Shown here one piece after another: positions 36,966 to 46,527 of a stretch of DNA of 64,000 nucleotides. The notes beneath the pieces were generated by a model. That model ran no database searches. It had not been told where the DNA came from and worked only from the letters and a program-made list of their open reading frames with translations. Location: assembly GCA_963801105.1 (NCBI GenBank), contig CAWDDH010000003.1, positions 434,001 to 498,000 on the forward strand. The letters are read 5' to 3'. The DNA is from JAENVU01 sp963801105. Lineage in GTDB: Bacteria; Actinomycetota; Acidimicrobiia; IMCC26256; JAENVU01. How positions within the stretch are numbered: the stretch's first letter is position 1; the number at the start of each line of letters is the position of its first letter. Made by a program: the position numbers and the translations under genes.

Positions 36966-38481
36966 CCGTCGAGCCGCGGGAAGAGCGACGCGCCCTTCTC
37001 GAGCGCGTTGCCGGCCGTGTGCACCGACCCCCACCGGACCGCGTCGGGGAGGCGGACGTCCTCGGGGCTGCCGTCGAGCCCGAGCCGAGCCCACAGCTCG
37101 CGCGCCGCGCGCGGATCAGGGGCGACGCGAGGATCGCGACGACCCGCAGCACCTCGAGGCAGTCGCCGAGGACCGCGGCAACGGCCGTCGCGTCGCCGGC
37201 CTTGTGCAGTGCCCAGGGCTGCGAGTCCTCGATGTACGCGTTCGCGTCGCGGATGAGCTGCCACACCGCGCCGAAGCCGTCCGAGTAGTCGAGGCGCGCG
37301 AGCGCGGCCTCCATCGCCTCGACCGCGGTCGCGGTCTGCTGCGCGAGCGGACCGTCGGCGCGGGTCTCGGGCACGATCGCGTCGCAGTACGACACCGCCA
37401 TGTTGAGCACGCGACTCGCCAGGTTGCCGAAGTTGTTCGCGAGATCGGCGTTGTAACGCGCGACCATCGCCTCGTAGCTGAAGTCGCCGTCCTGACCGAA
37501 GCGGACGTCGGCCACGAGGTGGTACCGGAACCCGTCGCTGCCGAACTCCGGGATGAGATCCGCGGGCGCGATCTGGTTGAGGCTCGTCTTGCTCATCTTC
37601 TCGCCGCCCACGAGCAGGTAGCCGTGGGCGTACACGCACTCCGGCACCGCCAGCCCGGCCGCCATCAGCATGGCCGGCCAGTAGACGGCGTGGAAGCGGA
37701 GGATGTCCTTGGCGATGAGGTGGTACTGGACGGGCCAGCGGTAGGCGAACCGCTCGGGGTCCGTGCCGAAGCCCGCCGCGGTCGCGTAGTTGATGAGCGC
37801 GTCGTACCAGACGTAGGTGACGTGGGCGGGGTCCCACGGGAGGGGGATCCCCCAGGAGATCGAGGTGCGGCTCATCGAGAAGTCCCGCAGGCCCTGGCGG
37901 ATGAAGCCGAGGACCTCGCTGCGCTTGCCTTCGGGTCGGACCGCCTCCGGATGGGCCTCGTAGTGGTCGAGCAGCGGCTGCTCGAACTTCGAGAGCTGGA
38001 AGAAGTAGTTCTCCTCGGTGACCGTCTCCACCGGACGCCCGTGCACCGGGCACAGGCCGTCGACGAGGTCGTCCTCGGTGTAATACGCCTCGCAGGCCAC
38101 GCAGTAGAGGCCCTCGTAGGTCGCGAGCTCGATGAAGCCGTTGTCGTACACCCGCTGGAGGAACTCCTGCACCGAGATCCGGTGGCGGTCCTCGGTGGTC
38201 CGGATGAAGTCGTCGTAGCTGATGTCGAGATCGGTCCATGCGGCGGCGAACCGGGCACTCGTCGTGTCCGCCCACTCCTGCGGGCTCACGCCCCGCTCCT
38301 CGGCGGCGCGCTGGATCTTCAGCCCGTGCTCGTCGGTCCCGGTCAGGAAGAGGACGTCGTCGCCGTGGAGCCGCCGCCACCGGGCCAGCACGTCCGCGTG
38401 CACCGTGGTGTAGGCATGCCCGATGTGCGGTGCGTCGTTGACGTAGTAGATCGGCGTCGTCACGTAGAAGGATTCGGACAC
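36962..38481 (-). CDS. metG: Methionyl-tRNA synthetase (single-base frame break near 3' end)
   Basis: Class I synthetase charging tRNA-Met. VTTPIYYVNDAPHIGHAYTT holds the HIGH motif, CVACEAYYTEDDLVDGLCPVHG the metal knuckle, WGIPLPWDPAHVTYVWYDAL the active-site wall and LLVGGEKMSKTSLNQI the KMSKS loop. At about 37116 the frame slips by one base: ILASPLI in one frame is continued by PRAARELWARLGLDGSPEDV in the next, as if one C of ATCCCGCGC were lost. About 506 residues when repaired. The gene is essential, so a consensus error is the likely cause. GTG 38481 follows a TACTGT box by 7 bases. Confidence 0.93.
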
Positions 38482-38488
38482 GCGTCCT

Positions 38489-38494
38489 ACAGTA
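38489..38494 (-). promoter_or_regulatory. TAnnnT -10 box of metG
   Basis: Minus strand TACTGT lies 7 bases before the GTG at 38481 with no ribosome binding site between; leaderless layout. It lies in the 59-base gap shared with the divergent AbrB-like gene. Confidence 0.5.
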
Positions 38495-38540
38495 CGACGG
38501 TCCGGGCGGTACCGAGCTCTCATTCCGGAGGGGACCACTG

Positions 38541-38780
38541 ATGTCGAACGGCGTCGCCCGCAAGGTCGATCAGCTGGGCCGGGTGGTGCTCCCCGTCGAG
38601 ATGCGCAAGGCACTCCGGATCGACGTCGGCGACCTCGTCATGATGTCCGCGGAGTCCGATCGGATCGTCCTCGAGAAGGTCGAGCAGCAATGTGTCTTCT
38701 GCGGGGGCAGCGAGCAGCTGCGCGACTTCTCGCGCAAGCTGGTGTGCGCAGGGTGCGTCGCGAAGGTCAGCGCGCTCTGA
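38541..38780 (+). CDS. AbrB/SpoVT-type DNA-binding protein with a zinc-ribbon tail
   Basis: A 79-residue regulator. Residues 1-45 form a swapped-hairpin AbrB domain (VARKVDQLGRVVLPVEMRKA, LRIDVGDLVMM). Residues 48-75 hold two Cys pairs (CVFCGG and CAGC) spaced as a zinc ribbon. ATG 38541 is preceded by GGAGGGG at a good distance. It is divergent from metG and its 3' end overlaps the convergent rsmI by 14 bases. It resembles AbrB-family transition-state regulators; targets unknown. Confidence 0.85.
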   Translation: MSNGVARKVDQLGRVVLPVEMRKALRIDVGDLVMMSAESDRIVLEKVEQQCVFCGGSEQLRDFSRKLVCAGCVAKVSAL

Positions 38781-39628
38781 GCGAGACGGCCCGCTCGTAG
38801 GCGTCGCGCTTGGTGACGCCGAGCGCCGCACTCACCAGACCCGCGGCGTCCCGCGTCGACGCGCCCGCCGCGATCGCCTCCCGGAGCGCGGTGTCCAGCT
38901 CCTCGGCCGTGACGGGCACGCGCGCTTCGGAGGCGGGCCCGACCACGATCACGCACTCACCCCGCAGCTCCCCCGGCACCCGGTCGACGAGCTCGCCGAG
39001 GGTCCCGCGGAGCACCTCCTCATGGAGCTTGGTCAGCTCACGGGCCACGGCCGCCGGTCGATCGGCCCCGCAGCTCCCGACCAGGTCGCGCAGCGTGTCG
39101 GCGACCCGGCGCGGCGACTCGAACAGCACGACCGTCCGCACCTCGGCGGCGACGGCGCCCAGGCGCTCGGCACGGACCCGGCCCTTGCGCGGGAGGAAGC
39201 CCTCGAAGACGAACCGGTCCGTGGGGAGCCCCGAGAGGACGAGCGCGGTCGTGACCGCCGACGGCCCGGGCACGACCTCCACCGCGAGCCCGGCCGCGAC
39301 GCACGCGCGCACGAGGCGGGACCCCGGATCGCTGATGCCGGGCATCCCCGCGTCGGTGGCGAACGCGACGATCGACCCGGCCGCGACCTCGTCGACCACC
39401 CAGCCGACCTGCGCCTCCTCCGCGTGTGCGGGGACCGAGCGGAGCCGGCCCGACGACGCGATGCCCGCGTGCGTCATCGAGCGCGCGGGTGCGACGCGTG
39501 TCCTCGCACGCGACCACCGCCGCGTCGCGCAGCACCTCGACCGCGCGCGGACTCAGGTCACCGAGGTTCCCGATCGGCGTCGCGACGAGCACGAGGCATC
39601 CCGCCGGTCCGGTCACGCGTCCGCTCAC
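38767..39628 (-). CDS. rsmI: 16S rRNA (cytidine-1402 2'-O)-methyltransferase (single-base frame break)
   Basis: Tetrapyrrole-methylase-fold SAM enzyme modifying the ribosomal P site. The N-terminal GCLVLVATPIGNLGDLSPRA and ACEDTRRT are in one frame; the rest (MTHAGIASSGRLRSVPAHAE, FATDAGMPGISDPGSRLVRA, GPSAVTTALVLSGLPTDRFV, FEGFLPRKG) is in the next. The slip is at about 39478, where one extra G in GCGCTCGATGACGC would explain it. GTG 39628 overlaps the DUF192 stop (GTGA). About 287 residues when repaired, the family norm. It corresponds to Rv1003 in the mycobacterial order. Confidence 0.9.
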
Positions 39629-39969
39629 GGTCGGAGCTCCAGGCAGTCGCCCGCGCGCACCCGCCAGCGCGCGAACGCGGCCGACTCGGCCTCGACGACC
39701 CACGCGGCGCGCCGTACGAAGGGCGAGAGGCGACGCGGCGCCAGCGTGCAGGTGCGCAGCACGGTCCCGTCGGCCGCACAGAACGCCACGTCGATCGCGA
39801 AACGCATCCCGAACGTGTGCACGTGCCGGCAGGGGCGCAGCACCATCACGCCGTCGATGCCGTCGCGCCCGAGCAGACCCCGCATGCGGCCCCGCGCGCC
39901 CGGAGGCGTCTCGACCGCGGCGAGGACCTCCCCGGCGCGCACGAGCCACAACGCTTCGCTCCCGGTCAC
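39625..39969 (-). CDS. DUF192 protein
   Basis: A 114-residue beta-rich DUF192 protein. Family core: RGLLGRDGIDGVMVLRPCRH, VHTFGMRFAIDVAFCAADG, VVEAESAAFARWRVRAGDCL. No export signal is visible although many homologues are exported. The role is unknown. GTG 39969 follows TACCGT by 6 bases; the stop overlaps rsmI, so DUF192-rsmI form a pair. Confidence 0.87.
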   Translation of the reverse strand: MTGSEALWLVRAGEVLAAVETPPGARGRMRGLLGRDGIDGVMVLRPCRHVHTFGMRFAIDVAFCAADGTVLRTCTLAPRRLSPFVRRAAWVVEAESAAFARWRVRAGDCLELRP

Positions 39970-39975
39970 GCTCTG

Positions 39976-39981
39976 ACGGTA
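39976..39981 (-). promoter_or_regulatory. TAnnnT -10 box of DUF192-rsmI
   Basis: Minus strand TACCGT lies 6 bases before the GTG at 39969; leaderless layout. Confidence 0.5.
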
Positions 39982-40017
39982 CCGGGCCGCCGCCCGGGAA
40001 CCCGGCCGGAGCGTCGG

Positions 40018-40023
40018 TACCAT
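40018..40023 (+). promoter_or_regulatory. TAnnnT -10 box of the OafA-type acyltransferase gene
   Basis: TACCAT lies 6 bases before the GTG at 40030. Together with the DUF192 box it forms a divergent pair of leaderless promoters in a 60-base gap. Confidence 0.5.
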
Positions 40024-40029
40024 CGCTCG

Positions 40030-41959
40030 GTGTCGACGACCGACGTGGCCGACCGGAGCCGGCTCGCCTACCACCCCCCACTGGACGGACTCCGCGCGCT
40101 CGCGGTCACCGCCGTGGTCGTCTTCCACCTGCACGAGACCGGATTGACGGGCGGGTTCCTCGGCGTGGACGCCTTCTTCGTCCTGAGCGGGTTCCTGATC
40201 ACCACGCTCCTCGTCCTCGAGTGGCGCCGCACCGAGGGCATCGGCCTGGTGGCGTTCTGGGGTCGCCGGGCCCGCCGCCTGCTCCCGGCGCTCCTCCTCC
40301 TGCTGGTCGCGGTCGCGGTCTACGCGTCGTTCGAGGTGCCGAGCACCGAGCTCGGCCGGCTGCGGTGGGACGGGATCTCGGGGCTCTTCTACGTGGCCAA
40401 CTGGCGGTTCGTCGCGTCGGGCCAGTCCTACTTCGACCTCTTCTCGGGCGCGTCGCCGTTCCGGCACCTGTGGTCGCTCGCGATCGAGGAGCAGTTCTAC
40501 CTGGTGTGGCCGCTGGTCACGCTCGGCTGCCTCACGCTGGGGAAGGGTCGGCTCCGCGTGCTCGGCGGGGTCGCACTCGGCGGGGTCGTCGTCTCGACCG
40601 CGCTCATGGCCCTGCTGTTCGACGCCGCCGATCCGTCGCGCGCGTACTACGGCACCGATTCCCACGCGCATCCGATCCTCGTCGGGGTTCTGCTCGCGCT
40701 CGCACTCGTCGATCGTCCGACGGTCTCGGCCACCACGGCCCGCGCGTTGGATGGCGTCGGCATCGTGGCGCTCGGCGGAATCGTGGCCGCGTTCGCCTTC
40801 GCCCACGACACCGCGGCGTCGCTGTACCACGGGGGCTCCCTCGCGTTCGCCGTCGCGGTCGCGGTCCTCATCGCGGCGGTGATGCGCGCGCCGCGGGGCC
40901 TCCTCGCCCGGGCGTTCTCGCTCCGGCCATTCGTGCTCCTCGGCATGATCTCCTACGGCGTGTACCTCTGGCATTGGCCGGTGATCGTCTACGCGACGGG
41001 GCACCGCACCGGCCTCTCGGGGTTCGCGCTCGACGCGTTCCGCGTCGGCCTGACGCTCGCCGTCTCCATCGCCTCGTACGTCCTCGTCGAGCGACCGATC
41101 CGGCGCGGGCTGCATCACCGCTTCGCGTGGGCCGCCGCGCCCGCCGGCATCGCCGCGGGATTGATCGCCGTGCTGCTCGGCACCACCGGTGCGACCGCCG
41201 CCCCCGCGTACTTCGACGCCGCACCGGCGCCGACCTCGAGCACCACGCTCGTGCCCGGGGACCCCGGCGACCCTCGAGCGCGTGGTCCTCGTGGGCGACT
41301 CGCTCGCGGCGTCGCTCGGGCCCGGTCTCGACACCGCGTTCGCGGCGAAGGGCGTGAGCTTCACCACTGCCGCGACCCCCGGCTGCTCGATCCTGCGGGG
41401 CGTGACGCTGGCGGGTGACGCCCGGCCCTACCCCTGGTCGCAGGGCTGCGCGGACGCGATCACGCCGGCGCTGCGAACCGTGGTGGACACCGAGCCCCGG
41501 CCGGACCTCGTCATCTGGCTCGCGAGCTGGGACGCCGTCGACCGCTCACTCGACGGCCGGACCGTCAAGCTCGGCACCCGCGACGGGGACGCCGTGTTGC
41601 GCCGGGAGGTCGAGCGCGCGTCCGCGCTGCTGACCGCGAAAGGCGCCCGGCTGATCATCCTCACGGTGCCCCGCCCGGTCCCGGGCAGCGAGACGGTCCT
41701 GCCCGGGCTCGACGAGGACTCACGAGTCCGAAACCTCAACGCGCTGTACGAGCGCGCCGCGCCGACCACCGACGGCCGCGTGGCGGTCCTCGACCTCGGC
41801 GCGATCGTGTGCCCCGACGGACACTGCCCGGCCCGCATCGACGGCGTGACGGTCCGGCCGGACGGATCGCACTTCGGCACGGAGGGCGCGACGTTCGTCG
41901 GCCGGGTGCTCGCGGACCGGATCCTCGGCTGCTGGCACGAGCCCGGCAGCTGCTCCTAG
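40030..41959 (+). CDS. OafA-type acyltransferase-3 with SGNH hydrolase domain (frame break in linker)
   Basis: Membrane O-acyltransferase acetylating a surface glycan. Residues 1-385 are the multi-helix acyltransferase-3 domain: AYHPPLDGLRALAVTAVVVF, HLHETGLTGGFLGVDAFFVL and SLAIEEQFYLVWPL are diagnostic. After a Pro/Thr linker the frame shifts by one base at about 41265-41275 (run CCCGGGGACCCCGG), and an SGNH domain follows: VVLVGDSLAASLGPGL (Ser), WLASWD, and DGSHFGTEGATFVG (Asp-x-x-His). The fused layout is the standard OafA/YrhL type, so the break is probably a sequence error or leaves two separate proteins. The 3' end overlaps the convergent kinase gene by 4 bases. Confidence 0.88.
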
Positions 41960-43443
41960 GACGCGCCGGTCCGCAGCGGGAGCCGGACGAGGAACGTCGC
42001 GCCGCCGGTCCCGGAGGGATCCACTGCCGCCGAGCCGCCCATCGCGCCCGCCAACTCGCCGACGATCGCGAGTCCGAGTCCGGTTCCCACGCTGCGGCCC
42101 GGCGCCGCACGCGACACGAACAGTCGCTCGAAGACGCGCTGTTCCTCACCGGGCTCGATGCCCGGACCGTCGTCGACCACGCGGATCTCGAGCACACCGG
42201 CCCCGGCGTCGCGGAGGCCGACGTCGATCCGGTCGTGCGCGTACTTCAACGCGTTCTCCACCAGGTTGGCCACGATCTGCGCGAGCCGGTCCGGGTCGCC
42301 GGTGCCCGCCAACGTGCCCGGTGCGTCGACCGAGAGCGCGATGCCGAGGTCGGCGGCCGCCGGGAAGAACGCCTCGACCGCCGTCCGCACCGCCGCCGCG
42401 AGGTCGATCGGCCGCGGGCTCAGCGAGAACTGGTGCGCGTCGATCCGGGCGAGGTCGAGCAGATCGGCCACGAGCCGGTTGAGGCGGTCGGCTTCGGCGG
42501 TGATGACCTCACCGGCGCGGGCCTGCTCGGGCGATCCCGGGATCGTCCCGTCGGTGAGCGCGGCGGCGTAGCCACGGATCGACGTGAGCGGGGTCCGCAG
42601 ATCGTGGGACACCGAGAGGAGGAACTGGCGCTCGGTCATGCGTGCGCTCTCGAGCTCGACGGCCATCCCGTTCAGTGATCGCGCGAGGTCGGCGAGCTCG
42701 TCATCGGGGTGATCGCCGAGATCGACGCGCGCGGTGAAGTCGCCGGCGGCGATCGCACCTGCGGTCGCCCCCATGGTCGCGAGCGGGCGCGTGAGCCGGC
42801 GCGCGAGCACGAAGGACACGATCGCCGCGGCGAGGAGGGCGAGCGCCGCACCGACGAGGAAGAACCCACGCGCGCGCGCGATGGCTGCGGAGTCGACCTT
42901 CTCCGTGAGCACGAGCACCGACGTCCCCAGGGGACCCACGCGGATCGGCTCGGCGACGAACGCCCTTCCGCCGACGGTCCCGGTCTGGGTCTCCCCCGAC
43001 CGCAGGAGGTCCGCGTCGAAGTCCGTGACACTCAGACCCGCGGGCAGCGGGTTGGCGCGCGCGCTCGTGGGGGCCTCGACACCGGCCCGGCTCTCGGCGA
43101 GGCCCGTGACCCCTTCGGTGATCTCACCCGAGTCCGAGACCGTGAGCAAGGTGCCGTCGTTCACGCGCAGGACTGCGGTGAGGAGCTGGCCCACTCCGGC
43201 GGTCGGGCGTCCCGCCGTCGACCGGCCGCGCAGGGCAGACCCGAGGCGCCGCAGCTGGTTGCGCACGGTGGGCGCCTGCTCCTCCAGGTGGGTGATGGCA
43301 GTCCGGCTCGCGGCGCGGCGCGCGAGCGCCACCGTCGTGAGCCCGGTGACCACGAGCACCCCCACCGCGATCGCCGCCATCGCCACGAGCAGTCGCGTGC
43401 GCAGACGACGGCGGCGACGCCCGCTCACGGCACTACCGGTCAC
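41956..43443 (-). CDS. Two-component sensor histidine kinase
   Basis: A 495-residue membrane kinase. Helix 1 (LLVAMAAIAVGVLVVTGLTT) and helix 2 (GFFLVGAALALLAAAIVSFV, about 190-212) enclose an extracytoplasmic sensor of about 145 residues, followed by HAMP (RRLTRPLATMGATAGAIAAG), HisKA with the phospho-acceptor in LLSVSHDLRTPLTSIRGYA, and HATPase with NLVENALKYA, VVDDGPGIEP and GTGLGLAIVGEL. GTG 43443 overlaps the regulator gene by 11 bases. Signal unknown; no ligand motif is visible in the sensor. Confidence 0.94.
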   Translation of the reverse strand: MTGSAVSGRRRRRLRTRLLVAMAAIAVGVLVVTGLTTVALARRAASRTAITHLEEQAPTVRNQLRRLGSALRGRSTAGRPTAGVGQLLTAVLRVNDGTLLTVSDSGEITEGVTGLAESRAGVEAPTSARANPLPAGLSVTDFDADLLRSGETQTGTVGGRAFVAEPIRVGPLGTSVLVLTEKVDSAAIARARGFFLVGAALALLAAAIVSFVLARRLTRPLATMGATAGAIAAGDFTARVDLGDHPDDELADLARSLNGMAVELESARMTERQFLLSVSHDLRTPLTSIRGYAAALTDGTIPGSPEQARAGEVITAEADRLNRLVADLLDLARIDAHQFSLSPRPIDLAAAVRTAVEAFFPAAADLGIALSVDAPGTLAGTGDPDRLAQIVANLVENALKYAHDRIDVGLRDAGAGVLEIRVVDDGPGIEPGEEQRVFERLFVSRAAPGRSVGTGLGLAIVGELAGAMGGSAAVDPSGTGGATFLVRLPLRTGAS

Positions 43444-44110
43444 CCGGGTCGAGCCGGTAGCCGAGTCCGCGCACGGTGGCGATCGTGCACGCGCCCGCGA
43501 GCTTCTTGCGGACCTGCGCGATGTGGACGTCGACGGTTCGCTCGTCCCCGTACCAATCGGGGCCCCAGACGCCGTCGAGGATCTGCTGCCGGCTCAGCGC
43601 GAGGCCCGGGCGCTCGGCGAGGAACCGCAGCAGCTCGAACTCCTTCGTGGTGAACTCGACCGGCTCGTCGTCGACGCGGATCTCCCGCCGACCGACGTCG
43701 ACGACCGCGCGTCCGGCCTGGACGATCTCGGCGGTCTGCGCGCCGTCGGTCCGGCGCAGCACCGCCTTGACGCGCGCGACGAGCTCCGTCGGGCCGAACG
43801 GCTTGGTCAGGTAGTCGTCGGCGCCGAGCTCGAGCCCGAGCACCCGGTCGACCTCCTCGGCCCGCGCGGTGAGGAAGATGACAGGGACCGAGCTCGTCGC
43901 CCGGATCCGCCGGCAGATCTCGAGCCCGTCGATGTCGGGGAGGCCGACGTCGAGGACGACGAGACGAGGTCGGTGGTCCCGGATCGCATCCAGGCCGCCC
44001 TGGCCGGTCGGCTGCTTCAGCACGCGGTAGCCGTCGCGACTCAGGTAGAGGTCGACGAGGTCGGCGATGTTGGGTTCGTCCTCCACCACGAGGATCGTGC
44101 CCTTGTCCAT
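43433..44110 (-). CDS. OmpR-family response regulator
   Basis: A 225-residue regulator, partner of the overlapping kinase gene. Receiver domain: ILVVEDEPNIADLVDLYLSR (acid pocket), phospho-acceptor Asp in LVVLDVGLPDIDGLEIC, VIFLTARAEEVDRV and LTKPFGPTEL. C-terminal winged helix: FTTKEFELLRFLAERPGLAL, VWGPDWYGDERTVDVHIAQV, RGLGYRLDP. ATG 44110. Divergent from an SDR gene with a 90-base gap. Confidence 0.95.
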   Translation of the reverse strand: MDKGTILVVEDEPNIADLVDLYLSRDGYRVLKQPTGQGGLDAIRDHRPRLVVLDVGLPDIDGLEICRRIRATSSVPVIFLTARAEEVDRVLGLELGADDYLTKPFGPTELVARVKAVLRRTDGAQTAEIVQAGRAVVDVGRREIRVDDEPVEFTTKEFELLRFLAERPGLALSRQQILDGVWGPDWYGDERTVDVHIAQVRKKLAGACTIATVRGLGYRLDPGDR

Positions 44111-44188
44111 CCGCGCATGTTCCCATGGCCTCGGTGGGCGGATTGCGATCCTCCGGTCATGGTTCTGTGAAGGCACGACGAGCCGCCG

Positions 44189-44194
44189 TACGCT
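44189..44194 (+). promoter_or_regulatory. TAnnnT -10 box of the SDR gene
   Basis: TACGCT lies 6 bases before the ATG at 44201; leaderless layout. Confidence 0.5.
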
Positions 44195-44200
44195 GCGCCG

Positions 44201-44986
44201 ATGCGCATCCTCATCACCGGCGCCGGGCGCGCCATCGGTCGGGCCACGGCGGAGGAGCTGATCGCCCGTGGTCACGATGTGATCGCCACGGCCCGCGATC
44301 CCGAGCTCCTGGCCGACCTCGAGGGCGCGCGAGTGCTCCCGCTCGACGTCACCGACGACGCGTCCGTCGCGGCCTGCTTCGCCGCCGCCGGCGAGCTCGA
44401 CGCGCTCGTGAACAACGCCGCGATCAACGGCACCGGGCCACTGGACGGCTATCCGGTCGACCGGCTCCGACGCGTGCTCGAGACCAACACGTTGGGTGCG
44501 CTGCGGACGGTCCAGGCGGTGCTCCCGAGCTGGCGCGAGCGCCGTTCGGGCGTCGTCGTGAACGTGTCGAGCATCCAGGGCCGGGTCGCGACACCGCTCG
44601 CCGGGGCCTACGCGTGCTCGAAGTACGCGCTGGAGGCGATCTCCGAGTCGCTCCACTACGAGGTCGGACACTTCGGGATCCGGATCGTGATCATCGAGCC
44701 CGGATATATCGCGCCCGGCATGAAGCCGAGCGACGACCACCGCGGCGACCCCGTCTACCAGGAGCTCTGGGACCAGTGGGCGGGCACCGACCAGAAGCTC
44801 AACGCCGACGGCCGGCCGGGCTCGGATCTGGTGGCCCGCGCCATTGCCGCCGCGATCGAGCAGCCCGACACGCCGTTGCGGGTCCCGGTCGGCGCCGACG
44901 CCGAGCTGTCGCTCGGGAGCCGAGCCGCGCTCGGCGACGCCGAGTTCGAGGCGCTCATGCGCTCCACCCTCGGCGTCACCTGGTAG
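44201..44986 (+). CDS. Classical SDR-family oxidoreductase
   Basis: A 261-residue NAD(P)-dependent dehydrogenase. ILITGAGRAIGRATAEEL carries the TGxxxGxG loop, the R of TARDPELL suggests NADP preference, ALVNNAAINGTGPL is the NNAG-type motif, VVNVSSIQG the catalytic Ser and AYACSKYALEAISESL the Tyr-x-x-x-Lys. C-terminal EPGYIAPGMKPSDD shapes the substrate pocket. Substrate unknown. The bL37 gene follows after 74 bases. Confidence 0.9.
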   Translation: MRILITGAGRAIGRATAEELIARGHDVIATARDPELLADLEGARVLPLDVTDDASVAACFAAAGELDALVNNAAINGTGPLDGYPVDRLRRVLETNTLGALRTVQAVLPSWRERRSGVVVNVSSIQGRVATPLAGAYACSKYALEAISESLHYEVGHFGIRIVIIEPGYIAPGMKPSDDHRGDPVYQELWDQWAGTDQKLNADGRPGSDLVARAIAAAIEQPDTPLRVPVGADAELSLGSRAALGDAEFEALMRSTLGVTW

Positions 44987-45060
44987 CCCGGACACCCGGC
45001 CCGGAGGGAGCCTCCGGGCGGCCATCGGCTAGCCTCTCGGCTTCCCCTCGGAGGACCGAC

Positions 45061-45147
45061 GTGAGCAAGAAGACCAAGAAGCGCAAGCTGCGCGCCCGGC
45101 GCAGCAAGGCCAACCACGGCAAGCGGCCCCTCGTGGGTCGACGCTAA
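45061..45147 (+). CDS. Large ribosomal protein bL37 (28 residues)
   Basis: A 28-residue basic peptide, MSKKTKKRKLRARRSKANHG followed by KRPLVGRR. The SKANHGKRP core is that of the actinobacterial bL37 found in mycobacterial 50S structures. GTG 45061 has GGAGG at 45051-45055; a TAGCCT box at 45030-45035 is a likely -10. Too short for default gene callers. Confidence rests on the conserved core and the good ribosome binding site. Confidence 0.88.
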   Translation: MSKKTKKRKLRARRSKANHGKRPLVGRR

Positions 45148-45163
45148 GCGCCGCCCGCACCGG

Positions 45164-45598
45164 TCAGGACCCGGCCCCGACCGGCACGGCCCGTCGGGCC
45201 CCCGTCGTCGCCACGAGCAGGACGACGGCCACCACCGGCGCCAGCACCAGCGACGCGAGAATCGCGACCTGGTCGCTCGAGGCGAACATGTCGACGTGCC
45301 CCGCGTGGTACACGACGTGAAGGACACCGTTGACGATCATCGCGAGCAGTGCCGTCCGGACCAGCGGCATCGACAGCGTGATCGCCGCCGCCAGCACGAC
45401 GACGAGGAGCGCGAGGTTCAGCTCACCCACGTCGCGAACGAGGTGCTCGTTGTAGGGGCCGTCGGCCGAGACCCAGTGGCGGCCCCCGCCCGGGAAGTCG
45501 CCGTAGAAGGACCGGGGCGCGAACGCCGCCCAGAAGCCGACGAGCGCGACGGACACCGCCAGGTAGCCGAGGCCGATGCGCAGCCAGGTGGCTCTCAT
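45164..45598 (-). CDS. Four-helix membrane protein, function unknown
   Basis: A 144-residue protein with four hydrophobic segments (IGLGYLAVSVALVGFWAAF; LNLALLVVVLAAAITLSM; TALLAMIVNGVLHVVYHAGH; VAILASLVLAPVVAVVLLVA). The first loop reads FYGDFPGGGRHWVSADGPYN and the second contains EHLVRDVGELN; paired His residues lie in helix 3. The ATG overlaps the upstream epimerase stop (ATGA), so it is the third gene of the Rrf2-led operon. I do not recognise a named family. Confidence 0.7.
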   Translation of the reverse strand: MRATWLRIGLGYLAVSVALVGFWAAFAPRSFYGDFPGGGRHWVSADGPYNEHLVRDVGELNLALLVVVLAAAITLSMPLVRTALLAMIVNGVLHVVYHAGHVDMFASSDQVAILASLVLAPVVAVVLLVATTGARRAVPVGAGS

Positions 45599-46527
45599 AC
45601 GAACTGCCCCTCGCGCGCCGCGGCGACCGCCCCCCAGCCCTCGCGTGCGCTCGGGAATCGCGGCGCCCAGCCGGTCGCGTGGCGGAACGCGCGGTTCGAG
45701 ACGCGCTGCGACGCGACGAGGCCCGCGGAGCCGGAACCGCCCGCGAGCTCGAGGAGCCGGGACGGCGTCGGCTTCGGAGCCCGGATGCCGAACGCCTGCC
45801 CGAACGTGGCGAGGTACTCGCCGCGCCGGAGCGGCTCGTCGTCGACGACGTTGAAGACACCACCCGGTGCGCCGAGCGCCGCGACCACTGCGGTCGCGAC
45901 ATCATCGCAGTGGGCCGACGACATGAACGCGGCCGGATCGCCGGCGACGGTCGACCGGCGCAGTCGCGCCAGGCGCAGCGCTTCGTCGGTCCCCCGGTTG
46001 CCGGCACCGCCGTAGAACAGGCCGAACCGGAGCACGGTCGCGGTCCGACCGTCGCCGCCGAACGCGAGAGCCCGCTGCTCACCGTCGACGGTCGGGGCGA
46101 GCAGCCCGAGGTCGGGGAGCAAGGGCGAGGACTCGTCGATCCAGCGGTCGCCGGCGTCACGGTAGACGAAGGTGATCGACTCCTTCACCACACGCGTCGC
46201 CCCGGTCGCGCGAGCGGCCGCGACGAGATGGTCCGTCGCCTCCGTCCGGAGCCGGTTGTGCATCGCCCAACCCTTGGGACGCGCGGCGCGCATGAGCGAC
46301 GGGACGTTGGTCGCCAGGTGCACGACCGCGTCGCATCCCTCGACGGCGCGGGTCACGGCATCGGCATCGAACAGATCGACCGCCACGGGCTCGGCGCCCG
46401 CGGCGCGCAGAGCCGCAGTCGCCTCGGCCCGCCGCGAGACGGCGCGCACGTCGTGGCCCGCGGCCACGAGCTCGGGGACCGTGCGTCGCCCGGCGACGCC
46501 GGTCGCCCCGGTGAGGAACACCTTCAT
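45595..46527 (-). CDS. NAD-dependent epimerase/dehydratase-family protein
   Basis: A 310-residue extended SDR-like protein: VFLTGATGVAGRRTVPELVA (TGxxGxxG), AVVHLATNVPS, VVKESITFVY, TATVLRFGLFYGGAG and VFNVVDDEPLRRGEYLATFG. The usual Tyr-x-x-x-Lys is not present in standard form, as in atypical SDRs. It lies between an Rrf2 regulator and a small membrane protein with ATGA overlaps on both sides, so the three form one tight operon. Substrate unknown. Confidence 0.82.
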   Translation of the reverse strand: MKVFLTGATGVAGRRTVPELVAAGHDVRAVSRRAEATAALRAAGAEPVAVDLFDADAVTRAVEGCDAVVHLATNVPSLMRAARPKGWAMHNRLRTEATDHLVAAARATGATRVVKESITFVYRDAGDRWIDESSPLLPDLGLLAPTVDGEQRALAFGGDGRTATVLRFGLFYGGAGNRGTDEALRLARLRRSTVAGDPAAFMSSAHCDDVATAVVAALGAPGGVFNVVDDEPLRRGEYLATFGQAFGIRAPKPTPSRLLELAGGSGSAGLVASQRVSNRAFRHATGWAPRFPSAREGWGAVAAAREGQFV

